64,000 nucleotides of DNA, from the NCBI GenBank assembly GCA_951812755.1, contig OX638329.1, positions 5,419,563 to 5,483,562 on the forward strand, given 5' to 3'. Source of the stretch: an uncultured Latescibacterota bacterium (GTDB lineage Bacteria; Latescibacterota; UBA2968). This document shows positions 33,523-42,335 of the stretch, piece after piece (positions within the stretch are counted from its first letter, which is position 1; every line of letters begins with the position of its first letter). Both the position numbers and the translations under genes were made by a program. The notes beneath the pieces were generated by a model, which made no database searches, was not told where the DNA came from, and saw only the letters and a program-made list of their open reading frames with translations.

Positions 33523-34830
33523 TTACCATCGGGGACCAGTCACCCCATTGATAACATCAAGAGCCGCCTTCACCTCACACCACGGGACCTCATGGGGCAA
33601 CCTATCTGACAGAGCGGATCTGGCAGCACAAACGCCGGTAGCCTGTCCCATTGCCACGGCATTTCCAGTCACCCGATAGCTCGAATGCGCTATAAAATCA
33701 CCACTGATACAACGCCCCGCCATCAGCAAGCCATCGACATCCCGCGCGATCAGAGCACGAAGTGGAATATCATAGGGCTGTGACCGGTGCGGCTTGGCCT
33801 CCACAATTTTCGTCTTTTTCGGATCAGTCGAATGCACGTCAATCCCCATTGTAACCCGACAAACTGCATCCTCGAACCGCGCACCCCGCAAAAGATCCTC
33901 CCCCGTCACCTCATACCGCCCGTGAATCCGCCGTCCCTCCCGAACACCAATCTGCGCGCCCGTTGCCACCACGCGCATATCCGACCACACACCGCCGTAC
34001 GCCCTCAAAGCAGCCACCTGTGTATGAACCTCTCGACGTGCGCGAATCATCGCCTCTGTAATCGCATTGGCATCATCGCATTGCACGCCGTACTGGTGAT
34101 TCGCCATCAGCGCGAACAGATTATCCCTGATCCGAAATAACGTCGGATGACCATAAGAAGGCGAAACACCGACCTCCTCCATCAGCGCGAACAGCCGCTG
34201 CTTCGGCTCTGCCATAGACCCGCCCACGTAGGGCTCGATCTGATCGAACTGCAGCCCCGTAATCAGCGCCATCAGACTCATCGGCTGGACATCCCCCGTT
34301 TCCGGATGACCGACATCAAACCCGCATCCGCAAAGCGCCCCCAGATCACCGTCACCAGTCGCATCGACAAAAACCTTCGCATGCCATGCTTCTCGCCCGC
34401 TTTTAGACTCCGTAATCACAACCGAAAGCCTGTTCTCGCTATCACGCGCTGCACCAACCACGCGCGTCAACAGCCGAATCTCGACACCAGCCTCGACACA
34501 CATCTCGTCGAGAAGCAACTTCATCTCTTCGACATCATACGCGTAATTCTTTCCGCCCTGGGCGCGAAGCCTGCGCGCATCCCGCGCATCGAGCCGAGAC
34601 GTAATCTCCGCCATAATGCCGGGCTTGTCCGCCGAATCAATAATCCAGCTCAACGCACCCGTCGTCCACACCCCTCCCAGGCAGCCGTGCAACTCAATCA
34701 GCCTCGTCCTGGCACCCTGCCGCGCACACGCAATCGCAGCGGCAATACCAGCCGGACCCCCGCCACAAACCACCACATCCACACCTTCCACAATCGGAAT
34801 ATCTCTTTTCTGTTCTCTATGGATCAACAT
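33523..34830 (-). CDS. FAD-dependent oxidoreductase (FAD_oxidored family)
   Basis: 435 aa with GAGAGGC before ATG 34830. The dinucleotide motif VVVCGGGPAGIAAAIACARQGA and second-strand RLIELHGCLGGVWTTGALS mark the PF12831-type flavoprotein; FVDATGDGDLGALCGC and GLLMAGRCISGDFIAHSSYR are the later FAD contacts. These occur in carbohydrate and amine breakdown clusters of sponge-associated and soil bacteria, but their reactions are largely untested. Separated from the S9 peptidase gene by 13 bases, so one operon with that and the amidohydrolase is likely. Confidence 0.9.
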   Translation of the reverse strand: MLIHREQKRDIPIVEGVDVVVCGGGPAGIAAAIACARQGARTRLIELHGCLGGVWTTGALSWIIDSADKPGIMAEITSRLDARDARRLRAQGGKNYAYDVEEMKLLLDEMCVEAGVEIRLLTRVVGAARDSENRLSVVITESKSGREAWHAKVFVDATGDGDLGALCGCGFDVGHPETGDVQPMSLMALITGLQFDQIEPYVGGSMAEPKQRLFALMEEVGVSPSYGHPTLFRIRDNLFALMANHQYGVQCDDANAITEAMIRARREVHTQVAALRAYGGVWSDMRVVATGAQIGVREGRRIHGRYEVTGEDLLRGARFEDAVCRVTMGIDVHSTDPKKTKIVEAKPHRSQPYDIPLRALIARDVDGLLMAGRCISGDFIAHSSYRVTGNAVAMGQATGVCAARSALSDRLPHEVPWCEVKAALDVINGVTGPRW

Positions 34831-34843
34831 GGCAGCCTCTCAT

Positions 34844-36766
34844 TCAGCTACAATACCTCTTCAACCACGACAACATCCTATCGAGATATTCCACGTGCAG
34901 CGCCGGGTGTCCGCTCCTCCTGAACCCGTGAGACGACTTCGGAAAGCGCACAAACTCCACTGTCTTGCCCTGTCTCTTCAGCGCAACAAAAAACTGCTCG
35001 GCCTGCTCGATTGGACAGCGGTAGTCCTCCTCCCCGTGCATCAACAACACCGGCGTCTGCACCTCAGATGCATACGTCAACGGCGACCGTTTCACAAGAG
35101 CTTCCACATTCTCCAGAACCGACCCCTGCCACTGATTCTCTCCGAACGACACCCCGATATCCGACGTACCGTACATACTGTGCAAATTGATACACGGCGC
35201 ACCGATCACCGCCGCCTTGAACCGATGGTCGTGACCGACAATCCAGCCACTCATAAAACCGCCATAGCTATAGCCGTGAACCCCCAACCGGTCCGCATCC
35301 ACATAGGACCGCTCGCACAGCAAATCAACCCCTGCCATCAAATCCAGAAAATCTTCCCCACCCCAATCCCCCAGCACAGCCTTCAGAAACTCCGGACCAT
35401 AAGACGACGACCCCCTCGGATTCACAGCCAGCACAATATAGCCCGCGCCCGCCAGAATCTGATGCGTGACATCGTAAGAATCCGAAAATCGGCCATTTGG
35501 TCCCCCGTGAATATCCAGCACCAGCGGATATGACCTCGCCTCGTCGAAATCCTGGGGAAACAGCACCCGCGCCTGAATCGTCTCGCCCCCTCGATCAAAC
35601 ACCAGCTTCTCCACGCGCGCACCAGGATGGGCCTCCAAAAACTCAGCATTCACAGCCGTCACTGCGCGTTGATGCTTCGTCCCCACCTCCATCACCACCA
35701 CATCGCCCGGACAAACAGGCGAGGACATCACCATAGCGACATGCCCGCCCGCGCAGTCAACCGACAAACCCGTACAAACCCGATCACCCCCACCCAGGAC
35801 TTCATTCTCCAGAGAAAGGTCATCGGGATTCACCCGACACAAAAACGACTCCCCCGCCCTATCACCGATAAACAATATCCCACCCCTCGGCGTCCAGCAC
35901 CGCGGCGCAAGGGGTTGCACAACCGTATAAACATCACCCGCCACACACAACGGCGCCTCATCTTCCTCCAGCACAAACAACCACGACTGCCTTGAATCCC
36001 ACACATCCGCGTCCGGCGACCCCGCAACCACCAACCGCATGCCGTCCGGCGACCACGCCACAGACTCCGCACGGCTCAACCCCTGTGACCAGCACCGCGA
36101 CCGTCCACCCGCCTTTTCCATCACATGAACCTCTGAACCCCGCATAAAATCGCGCCCCTCAACGCAATCCGTCACAAAAGCAATACGACTCCCATCGGGT
36201 GACCACGCCGGCGCCCCGTGATCCCCTTCCCCCTCCGTAATCTGCTCAGCCTCGCCCGTTACAGCATCCACCAGAAACAATTGCGAAAATGCGTCCCCTC
36301 GCCAGCCACCCTCGTCATCGCGATACCGCACGCGACGGGCGACCTGCGTCCTCGGTGCCTTCTCCTCGCCTTTTTCCACGCGATCTGGATCCACCCGCGA
36401 CACAACGACAAACGCCGAACCATCGGGCGACCACGCCATATCCTTCACACCATCGGGAAGCCTCGTCACCTGTCTCGCATCCCCACCATCAACCGGCATC
36501 ACCCAAACCTGCTTTTTATCATCCTCTCCCGAACGCAAAAAAGCCAGCGTCCTCCCATCAGCCGAAAGTCTGGGCGCACTGTCCCCGGTCGCCATATCCA
36601 CAGCATCCCCATCCGCAAGCGACTGCACCACAATCCGCGACTCTCGCTTCATCGTCTCCTCGTTGATCGCCTGCCGCACAAAAACCACAGCCGACCCATC
36701 CGCCGCGATCTCCACTGCCGATACTTCGACCAAATTGTATATATGCTCGGGTTTAATTGGCGACAT
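34844..36766 (-). CDS. S9-family serine peptidase (acylaminoacyl/dipeptidyl peptidase-like)
   Basis: 640 aa. Residues about 20-380 are TolB/PD40-like propeller blades (PDGVKDMAWSPDGSAFVVV, APAWSPDGSRIAFVTD, SVAWSPDGMRLVVAG). The hydrolase domain has nucleophile GYSYGGFMSG, Asp in MHGEEDYRCP and His in KSSHGFRRSGH. No signal peptide is visible, so it acts in the cytoplasm on short peptides. Stop lies 13 bases before the oxidoreductase start, and its own start is 2 bases after the amidohydrolase stop. Confidence 0.93.
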   Translation of the reverse strand: MSPIKPEHIYNLVEVSAVEIAADGSAVVFVRQAINEETMKRESRIVVQSLADGDAVDMATGDSAPRLSADGRTLAFLRSGEDDKKQVWVMPVDGGDARQVTRLPDGVKDMAWSPDGSAFVVVSRVDPDRVEKGEEKAPRTQVARRVRYRDDEGGWRGDAFSQLFLVDAVTGEAEQITEGEGDHGAPAWSPDGSRIAFVTDCVEGRDFMRGSEVHVMEKAGGRSRCWSQGLSRAESVAWSPDGMRLVVAGSPDADVWDSRQSWLFVLEEDEAPLCVAGDVYTVVQPLAPRCWTPRGGILFIGDRAGESFLCRVNPDDLSLENEVLGGGDRVCTGLSVDCAGGHVAMVMSSPVCPGDVVVMEVGTKHQRAVTAVNAEFLEAHPGARVEKLVFDRGGETIQARVLFPQDFDEARSYPLVLDIHGGPNGRFSDSYDVTHQILAGAGYIVLAVNPRGSSSYGPEFLKAVLGDWGGEDFLDLMAGVDLLCERSYVDADRLGVHGYSYGGFMSGWIVGHDHRFKAAVIGAPCINLHSMYGTSDIGVSFGENQWQGSVLENVEALVKRSPLTYASEVQTPVLLMHGEEDYRCPIEQAEQFFVALKRQGKTVEFVRFPKSSHGFRRSGHPALHVEYLDRMLSWLKRYCS

Positions 36767-36768
36767 AT

Positions 36769-37914
36769 CTATCTCCCACGCGACGTATAAACGCGACCAC
36801 CCTTGACAACCGCAACCGGCACCAAATTCTGCCGCCCCGTCCGAACTTCTCCGCGAGAGTCCTCAAGCCGAAACGCCCCTTCTCGCAACTCAAACACAAC
36901 GGCATCCCCAAACGCCCCTTTCGCCAGCGTCCCCACCTCACCCTTCATCCCAATGACCTCAGAAGGCACGGAAGTCACGCGCGAGATCGCCTCATCCATC
37001 GACAGACCCAGGTGCAAAAACTTTGTCACCACAGACGCAAGATCGTAAACAGGACCATTTACATTGTAAATATGCAGATCCGATGAAATCGTAGTCGGCA
37101 GCACATCCTGCGACATCGCCGCCTCGACAATCCCCCACGAAAAAGACCCCGCCCCGTGTCCCACATCGAACACAACACCCCGCTCAATCGCATCCAGAAC
37201 CGAATCGCGGATGCGACCTTCACCATCGAAAATCCCGCACGGAAAGTCGTGAAAACAATGCGTTAAAATATCCCCACCCTTCATCACCTTCAAAATATCG
37301 TCAATCGAATCGCACCACGCATCCTGTGGATGCACCATAATGGACAATCCAGCCGCATCTGCTGCCTCTCTCGCCCTGTGCAAAGGCAACATCCCGGATC
37401 GCTCGCTGACAATACTATTCCTCGTCAGTCGAACCTTCACCCCGAGAACAATATCGCGGTGCTGCTCAATCATGCGGCAGGCCTTATCCACATCCGCGTA
37501 TTCGGGAATCTCGAACTCGCCAATCTCGGCAGTCAGCATACCCTGAGACGAAATATTCATCTGCGCCAAAATCCGCGTCTCACTCACATCGATCACGTAC
37601 TTCCGGAACCCCGGAAAAATATCTGCACCCGCAGATCCCGCATCGACCACAGTAGTTGCGCCTCGCGCAAGACACGTAGGGTCGGGTTCGATACCGTAGT
37701 GGCTGACACCTGCAAACACATGGACGTGAATATCGATCAACCCCGGCGTCACCACACAACCCACCGCGTCAATCACCTCGCGGGCATCGCCCTTATCCAG
37801 ATCTTCCCCAACAGCAACAACCCTGCCATCTGCGAACGCCACATCCCGCACGCCGCTGAGGTCTTCCGCCGGATCGACCAGCGTCCCGCCCTTGATGAGC
37901 AAATCGTACGTCAT
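36769..37914 (-). CDS. Amidohydrolase/deacetylase-family metallohydrolase
   Basis: 381 aa. PGLIDIHVHVFAG gives the HxH metal pair, VKVRLTR carries the lysine that could be carboxylated, then IMVHP, THCFHD and SSDLH supply the remaining His and Asp ligands. This layout matches the dihydroorotase-like deacetylases (D-aminoacylase and EF_0837-type), which hydrolyse amides of amino acids or sugars. Ribosome site GGGAG. First gene of the three-gene set with the peptidase and FAD oxidoreductase, consistent with peptide or amide catabolism. Confidence 0.9.
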   Translation of the reverse strand: MTYDLLIKGGTLVDPAEDLSGVRDVAFADGRVVAVGEDLDKGDAREVIDAVGCVVTPGLIDIHVHVFAGVSHYGIEPDPTCLARGATTVVDAGSAGADIFPGFRKYVIDVSETRILAQMNISSQGMLTAEIGEFEIPEYADVDKACRMIEQHRDIVLGVKVRLTRNSIVSERSGMLPLHRAREAADAAGLSIMVHPQDAWCDSIDDILKVMKGGDILTHCFHDFPCGIFDGEGRIRDSVLDAIERGVVFDVGHGAGSFSWGIVEAAMSQDVLPTTISSDLHIYNVNGPVYDLASVVTKFLHLGLSMDEAISRVTSVPSEVIGMKGEVGTLAKGAFGDAVVFELREGAFRLEDSRGEVRTGRQNLVPVAVVKGGRVYTSRGR

Positions 37915-37971
37915 ACCAAACTCCCTTCTCGTGAACTCCTGTAACCACTCACCGGGATAACAAGCGAAATA

Positions 37972-39627
37972 TTAATCCCGATGGCTGGAATTTAGCTGGA
38001 ACCGAATGCGGGATTCGAAACCGGCGAGCGTATCTCTTGTCAGGAAATACGTCCCCAGACCCACGGCAAGAGTCAGGACGACAACCGCCACAAACCAACG
38101 AAAGAGAACGTACTGGATCCCGATCGCAATACCCACAGCGACGAGATAGATCAACATTATTCCTATCATATCCGCGTTGCGGTCCGGTGGCGTTTGTTTT
38201 CCGAATGGGACACCGTCGATCATCTTTAAACCTACTCCGAGATACAGGAACGCAACGACTGTGCTGTACGCCATAAAAAAGACAGCATCCCACCACACCC
38301 CCCAGGACCACACCAACACGAACAGGCAGACGACATTCGGAACGACGACCAGCATAATCCAGAGCACTGCGTGAACCCCCTTCACAAACGGACGAAGGGA
38401 AGAATCCGGCACAATGGACAATGACCAGATGCCCTTGTAGTCATTGCCATACGCCAGGAACCAGCACGTATTAACAATCATCAAGCCAAACAGGTGGGGC
38501 AGAAAGTGTATGAAGGCAAAGCCCGGAGCAAATGGAGAGTCCCCCCACCCGGAGCGGAATATAATAATGACTCCAAAGAACACGATCGGAATACTTGTGA
38601 CCATCATGTTTCGCCGGAACTGCCAGTCTCGAAACATCATGGAACACACGTAATCAAAACCGGCGCGACTGGCCTGACCGCCGGCAAATCTGGCAATCCA
38701 CGGACCTACCTTCCACCGTCTTCTCTCCCTTCTTCTCACCCTGGAACCTGAGTGCATCAGACCCGAAACACGGATTAGATGATCACCCGAGAGCGCCCGC
38801 AGTCCGAATACGAAGGCGAAGATCGCGACAGCAATACCCACAGCACCCAGCACTGCCGGGAACCCACCAGGCACTGCATCACCGACAGCGAGCCATGCTT
38901 CGGGTGGCTCAATTGAAGCTACCCAACGCAAGAGCTTCTTTCGCGACAGGTTCAGAAAACTGTACCCAAACCAACAAAACATGGGGAGCACCTGAGCCAT
39001 GGCCGCAGCCGCCTTGAGACGTCGCGTGGGAATAAAGCGCACCAACCAGCCGAATAGACTACAACAGAGTAATGCGACGACCAGCCCCATCCCCAGAGCG
39101 ATCACAAAGTGCACGGGAAAATAGACCACGGATGGGAACCCGTCACTATGAGAAAGAAAAATACCGACGAGTGCCGGCACCCCATTCACCCCCACCACGA
39201 CATAGATGACAATTTTAATCAGATGGGTCAGTTTCGCGCCCGACCAGGTGGCTCCGTTCACCGGTTGGTGCGCCAGAATCAGTCCCTCAACCGGGTTCAC
39301 CAGATTTTCGGCGACCTCGGAGATCAAAAGAACGCTGAGTTGAAAAACAGTGAGACCGACAAAGACGAGGAGGTAAATTCCAGAAGAGGCACCGCCCGCG
39401 GCCATCAACAGGCTGATAATGCTGGACAGAATGAACCAGAAGATCGTAAAAAAACGCAGGGACTGGTTGTGACTGCCCATTCGAACCACTTCCTGCCGTT
39501 TGCTGAGCGTCTGGAACAAATCGATAAGAATCCAGTATTGGTGCGGCTCAATCCCGCATCGCTTGAGCAGACCAGCAAAAACCGTTCCGCGAAAGAACCG
39601 CCTGCCGATGGCACGAAGATCCCTCAC
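37972..39627 (-). CDS. ABC-2-type transporter permease
   Basis: 551 aa, GTG start overlapping the ATPase stop by 4 bases. About twelve hydrophobic helices, with a large loop in the middle (RVRRRERRRWKVGPWIARFAG). The N-terminus up to residue 60 is cytoplasmic and basic. No signature motif beyond its topology; assignment rests on the coupled ATPase and general likeness to large bacterial exporter permeases. Substrate unknown. Confidence 0.85.
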   Translation of the reverse strand: MRDLRAIGRRFFRGTVFAGLLKRCGIEPHQYWILIDLFQTLSKRQEVVRMGSHNQSLRFFTIFWFILSSIISLLMAAGGASSGIYLLVFVGLTVFQLSVLLISEVAENLVNPVEGLILAHQPVNGATWSGAKLTHLIKIVIYVVVGVNGVPALVGIFLSHSDGFPSVVYFPVHFVIALGMGLVVALLCCSLFGWLVRFIPTRRLKAAAAMAQVLPMFCWFGYSFLNLSRKKLLRWVASIEPPEAWLAVGDAVPGGFPAVLGAVGIAVAIFAFVFGLRALSGDHLIRVSGLMHSGSRVRRRERRRWKVGPWIARFAGGQASRAGFDYVCSMMFRDWQFRRNMMVTSIPIVFFGVIIIFRSGWGDSPFAPGFAFIHFLPHLFGLMIVNTCWFLAYGNDYKGIWSLSIVPDSSLRPFVKGVHAVLWIMLVVVPNVVCLFVLVWSWGVWWDAVFFMAYSTVVAFLYLGVGLKMIDGVPFGKQTPPDRNADMIGIMLIYLVAVGIAIGIQYVLFRWFVAVVVLTLAVGLGTYFLTRDTLAGFESRIRFQLNSSHRD

Positions 39628-40424
39628 GACCGCAGACCCTCGATAATTTTAGAAACGCCACTCACTGTTTCATCCGCATGGGTTAGTTGTCGAAAAACAT
39701 CTTCGAGACTCCCCCTCTCGGTAGCAGACTTCAGCGATTCCAGCGACCCGTCCGCGATGAGACGACCTTCATGGATGATCAGGGCACGGTCACACACGCG
39801 CTCGACCACGTCGAGAACATGTGAACTGTAGAGAATGGTCTTCCCTTCCGCCGCCAGAGCAGCGATCAGGTCCCGAACCATAAGCCCCGTGTTGACATCC
39901 AGACCCGAGAGAGGCTCGTCGAGCATCACCACGTCGGGATTGTGAAGAAGGGCCGCACTCAGGAGCACTTTTTGGCGCATCCCCTTCGAGTACCCATCCA
40001 GACGACGCATTCGGTCCTTATCCAGATCAAACTGCTTCAGGAACAGATCAATTCGCGCCTGAAGAATATCTTCGGGAACTTCTTGAAGGCGGCCCATAAG
40101 TTCCAGAAATTCCTGCCCCGTCAGACTTTCAAAGAGCGCGGCAGCTTCCGGCACGTACCCGATGCGTTTCTTGGCCTCAACAGCCTCGATGGGCATGGAA
40201 TAACCAGCTACCCAAACCGACCCTCCACCAGGTGGGAGGATACCCGTCAGGACCTTGATAGTCGTACTCTTACCAGCGCCGTTCGGTCCCAGCAGTCCAA
40301 CAACCTCGCCTCTTCCCAGAGCAAACGATATATCGTGCAGAACCTGGCTGCTACCGTAGCTGAAAGTCAACCCATCTACGGTCACAACCGAATCGCAATC
40401 ATGTTCTTTACCTGGATAATTCAT
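39624..40424 (-). CDS. ABC transporter ATP-binding protein
   Basis: 266 aa from ATG 40424, with AGGGAT upstream; the open frame to 40451 runs into the PhyH gene stop. Walker A GLLGPNGAGKST, Q-loop region GYVPEAAALFESLTG, signature YSKGMRQKV, Walker B VVMLDEPLSGLD and the switch SSHVLD are complete. The ABC-2 (CcmA/NatA-like) type is suggested by the sequence around GLTGILPPGGG. It pairs with the permease encoded next. Closing tail (SLEDVFRQLTHAD) is common in this group. Confidence 0.95.
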   Translation of the reverse strand: MNYPGKEHDCDSVVTVDGLTFSYGSSQVLHDISFALGRGEVVGLLGPNGAGKSTTIKVLTGILPPGGGSVWVAGYSMPIEAVEAKKRIGYVPEAAALFESLTGQEFLELMGRLQEVPEDILQARIDLFLKQFDLDKDRMRRLDGYSKGMRQKVLLSAALLHNPDVVMLDEPLSGLDVNTGLMVRDLIAALAAEGKTILYSSHVLDVVERVCDRALIIHEGRLIADGSLESLKSATERGSLEDVFRQLTHADETVSGVSKIIEGLRS

Positions 40425-40447
40425 TAATATCCCTACAAGCACTACTT

Positions 40448-41230
40448 TCACCCGGCGTGTACGCGCGGCATAATCAGGCGGCGGTTACGCGCCAGAGGCA
40501 AACCCGCAAAAGCGCAGCGGTTATTCCACTGATCGATAGCCGCGGCACTTTTGTATTCATTGATAATGGCGTGGCGACCCTGCTGCGTGTAGTTGTGCCC
40601 AGCCCGGTGTACGACCAGCACATGAATAATCGCCACATCACCGGGTTGCGCGCTCAGAACAACCGGACGTTCGGGAGCAATCAAATCATCTGCAATCGTA
40701 TGGCCCCTGGACGTCGGAAACTCGCCCTCGCGATGAGAACCGGGCACCACCTCTGTCGCCCCAGCCTCAAAATCAGTGGGATCGAGATACGTAATAGCCG
40801 CAGCCAGATCTGGAATCGTGTGACGCTCATACGGCCAATCCTGATGCCAGCTCTGCTCACAAAAAAATCCGGGCGGTTTATTGCGGATCTTCCCATTGTG
40901 AAAATCCAGATCAGGCCCCAAAAGATCGACCATAACCGAGACAATGCGCGGCTCGGTGAACTGATCGAACCAGTAATCATCAGCCAGCGTCTGATCCATC
41001 ATACCGACGACATTCTTCGGATTAAAAGAATCGGGCTGATACCCCTCGGGCACCTCCATAAAACTGTAGCGCATATTTTGGGGGCGCCCTTCGGTGCGGA
41101 CGACCAGATCGTGGAAACGGCCGCGCATCTCCTTCATTTCTCGGGGACCGTAAAAACCCTTCAGAAAAAGGAAGCCATCGTCGTCAAACGCGCGCTTCTG
41201 CTCTGGCGTCAGAATCAACAGATCGGACAT
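40448..41230 (-). CDS. Phytanoyl-CoA-dioxygenase-family (PhyH) oxygenase
   Basis: 260 aa with GGAGGAC before ATG. Iron ligands are HQDWP (HxD, about residue 128) and the distal His in IIHVLVVHRAGHN; the 2-oxoglutarate-binding Arg fits GRHAIINEYKS. Opens with TPEQKRAFDDDGFLFLKGFY, typical of the family. Non-haem Fe(II)/2-oxoglutarate enzymes of this type hydroxylate many small molecules, and the substrate cannot be inferred. Last-gene spacing to the ABC ATPase is short (about 23 bases), so one transcript is possible. Confidence 0.93.
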   Translation of the reverse strand: MSDLLILTPEQKRAFDDDGFLFLKGFYGPREMKEMRGRFHDLVVRTEGRPQNMRYSFMEVPEGYQPDSFNPKNVVGMMDQTLADDYWFDQFTEPRIVSVMVDLLGPDLDFHNGKIRNKPPGFFCEQSWHQDWPYERHTIPDLAAAITYLDPTDFEAGATEVVPGSHREGEFPTSRGHTIADDLIAPERPVVLSAQPGDVAIIHVLVVHRAGHNYTQQGRHAIINEYKSAAAIDQWNNRCAFAGLPLARNRRLIMPRVHAG

Positions 41231-41270
41231 AACACAGTCCTCCTACAACTGCTAATTAACAGGTATTTCG

Positions 41271-42251
41271 TCAATGAGGATGGGTTAATTCATGGAGAAA
41301 GGGCAACAACAAGGCGATAACGACGCTCACGACCAGACCGAAAGTAATCTTGGCAAAGTCCGAAAGCACCAGACGCGACACCTCCTTACGGCTGCGATGC
41401 TTCTCATTCCATGCAACGGCGATCTCGCGTCCAGCCAGCAAACCGACGAAAACCCAGGTCGTGCTCATCGGAAGCTTGCTAACTTCCTTGAACAGAAACA
41501 GCACAATGCCGTAAATCAAATCTACAAACGTCGCCGAGCGGATATCCGTGGTATTCGTCTTTGTCAGCACAACCTTCTGGATCGCACCGCCCTGCGTATA
41601 AAAGATAATGGCTTGCATAGCCAGCATAGCGACGATGGATGCAATGAACCATCCCGCGGATATGTCTGGTATGCGAGTGACCGGGTCGCGAGGCAGAAAA
41701 ACATAAATATTGGCCAGATCCTGAATCAGCCACTGGCTCCAGAGAAAACCGGTTGAACACCACTGCGCCACGACCCACCAGGGACTTTTCGGTCCCTCCG
41801 TTTTTCTGAAGCGGGACTCTAATCCCCGTGTAACCAGCCTGTAAATGAGAATGGCAGCCACGAAGGCGGTCGCATACCCTGCCAACGACTTGATCAGCAT
41901 GCTCGGCAATGCTTTGGGTGCAAACACCGTCAGAGTCAGGAATGTGGTACTGACCGGGATACCACCGCGTGTCAGCAAAAGCAAGACAAAAGGCGGGATA
42001 CAGTAAACCCAGTTAAAGTGGTCTGGCACTTCAATCGCCGTAAGCCTCCCATACGAGACATCGCCGTCATAAACCACCCACCCATACACGAGAACCACAG
42101 CCAGAATGCCGCCGCCAAAGAGCCATAGCACCCACCATGGGCGGTGAGAGTTGGAGCTGAGAAATGTCCCCAGCGTCTGAATTGCGTCGTTACCGACAAT
42201 GGAATACGCACCGAGCAAAAAGCCGACCACCATTAAAATTTCCAGACTCAT
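41271..42251 (-). CDS. PiT-like membrane protein, putative anion/phosphate permease
   Basis: 326 aa from ATG 42251, which has AGGGAGGG 7 bases upstream; the frame is open to 42314. About nine helices. Two half-signatures of the PiT fold are seen: FLLGAYSIVGNDAIQTLGT near the start and GGIPVSTTFLTLTV, with a second inverted half containing KLPMSTTWVFVGLLAGREI. PiT proteins use GANDAAN and VSTTHA, so the family link is remote and phosphate transport is not certain. No PhoU-like gene is next to it. Confidence 0.75.
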   Translation of the reverse strand: MSLEILMVVGFLLGAYSIVGNDAIQTLGTFLSSNSHRPWWVLWLFGGGILAVVLVYGWVVYDGDVSYGRLTAIEVPDHFNWVYCIPPFVLLLLTRGGIPVSTTFLTLTVFAPKALPSMLIKSLAGYATAFVAAILIYRLVTRGLESRFRKTEGPKSPWWVVAQWCSTGFLWSQWLIQDLANIYVFLPRDPVTRIPDISAGWFIASIVAMLAMQAIIFYTQGGAIQKVVLTKTNTTDIRSATFVDLIYGIVLFLFKEVSKLPMSTTWVFVGLLAGREIAVAWNEKHRSRKEVSRLVLSDFAKITFGLVVSVVIALLLPFLHELTHPH

Positions 42252-42335
42252 AAATCCCTCCCTGTAAAGTTGTGTCAAATGTCTATTACCTGAGTCATGG
42301 CGGACATTTAACAAACGATTGTGATAATAACGATA

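Noticed and set aside
34147-36790. Long plus-strand open frames rich in Arg, His and Pro
   Set aside because: They mirror the well-supported minus-strand oxidoreductase, peptidase and amidohydrolase genes, and show no domain or ribosome site.
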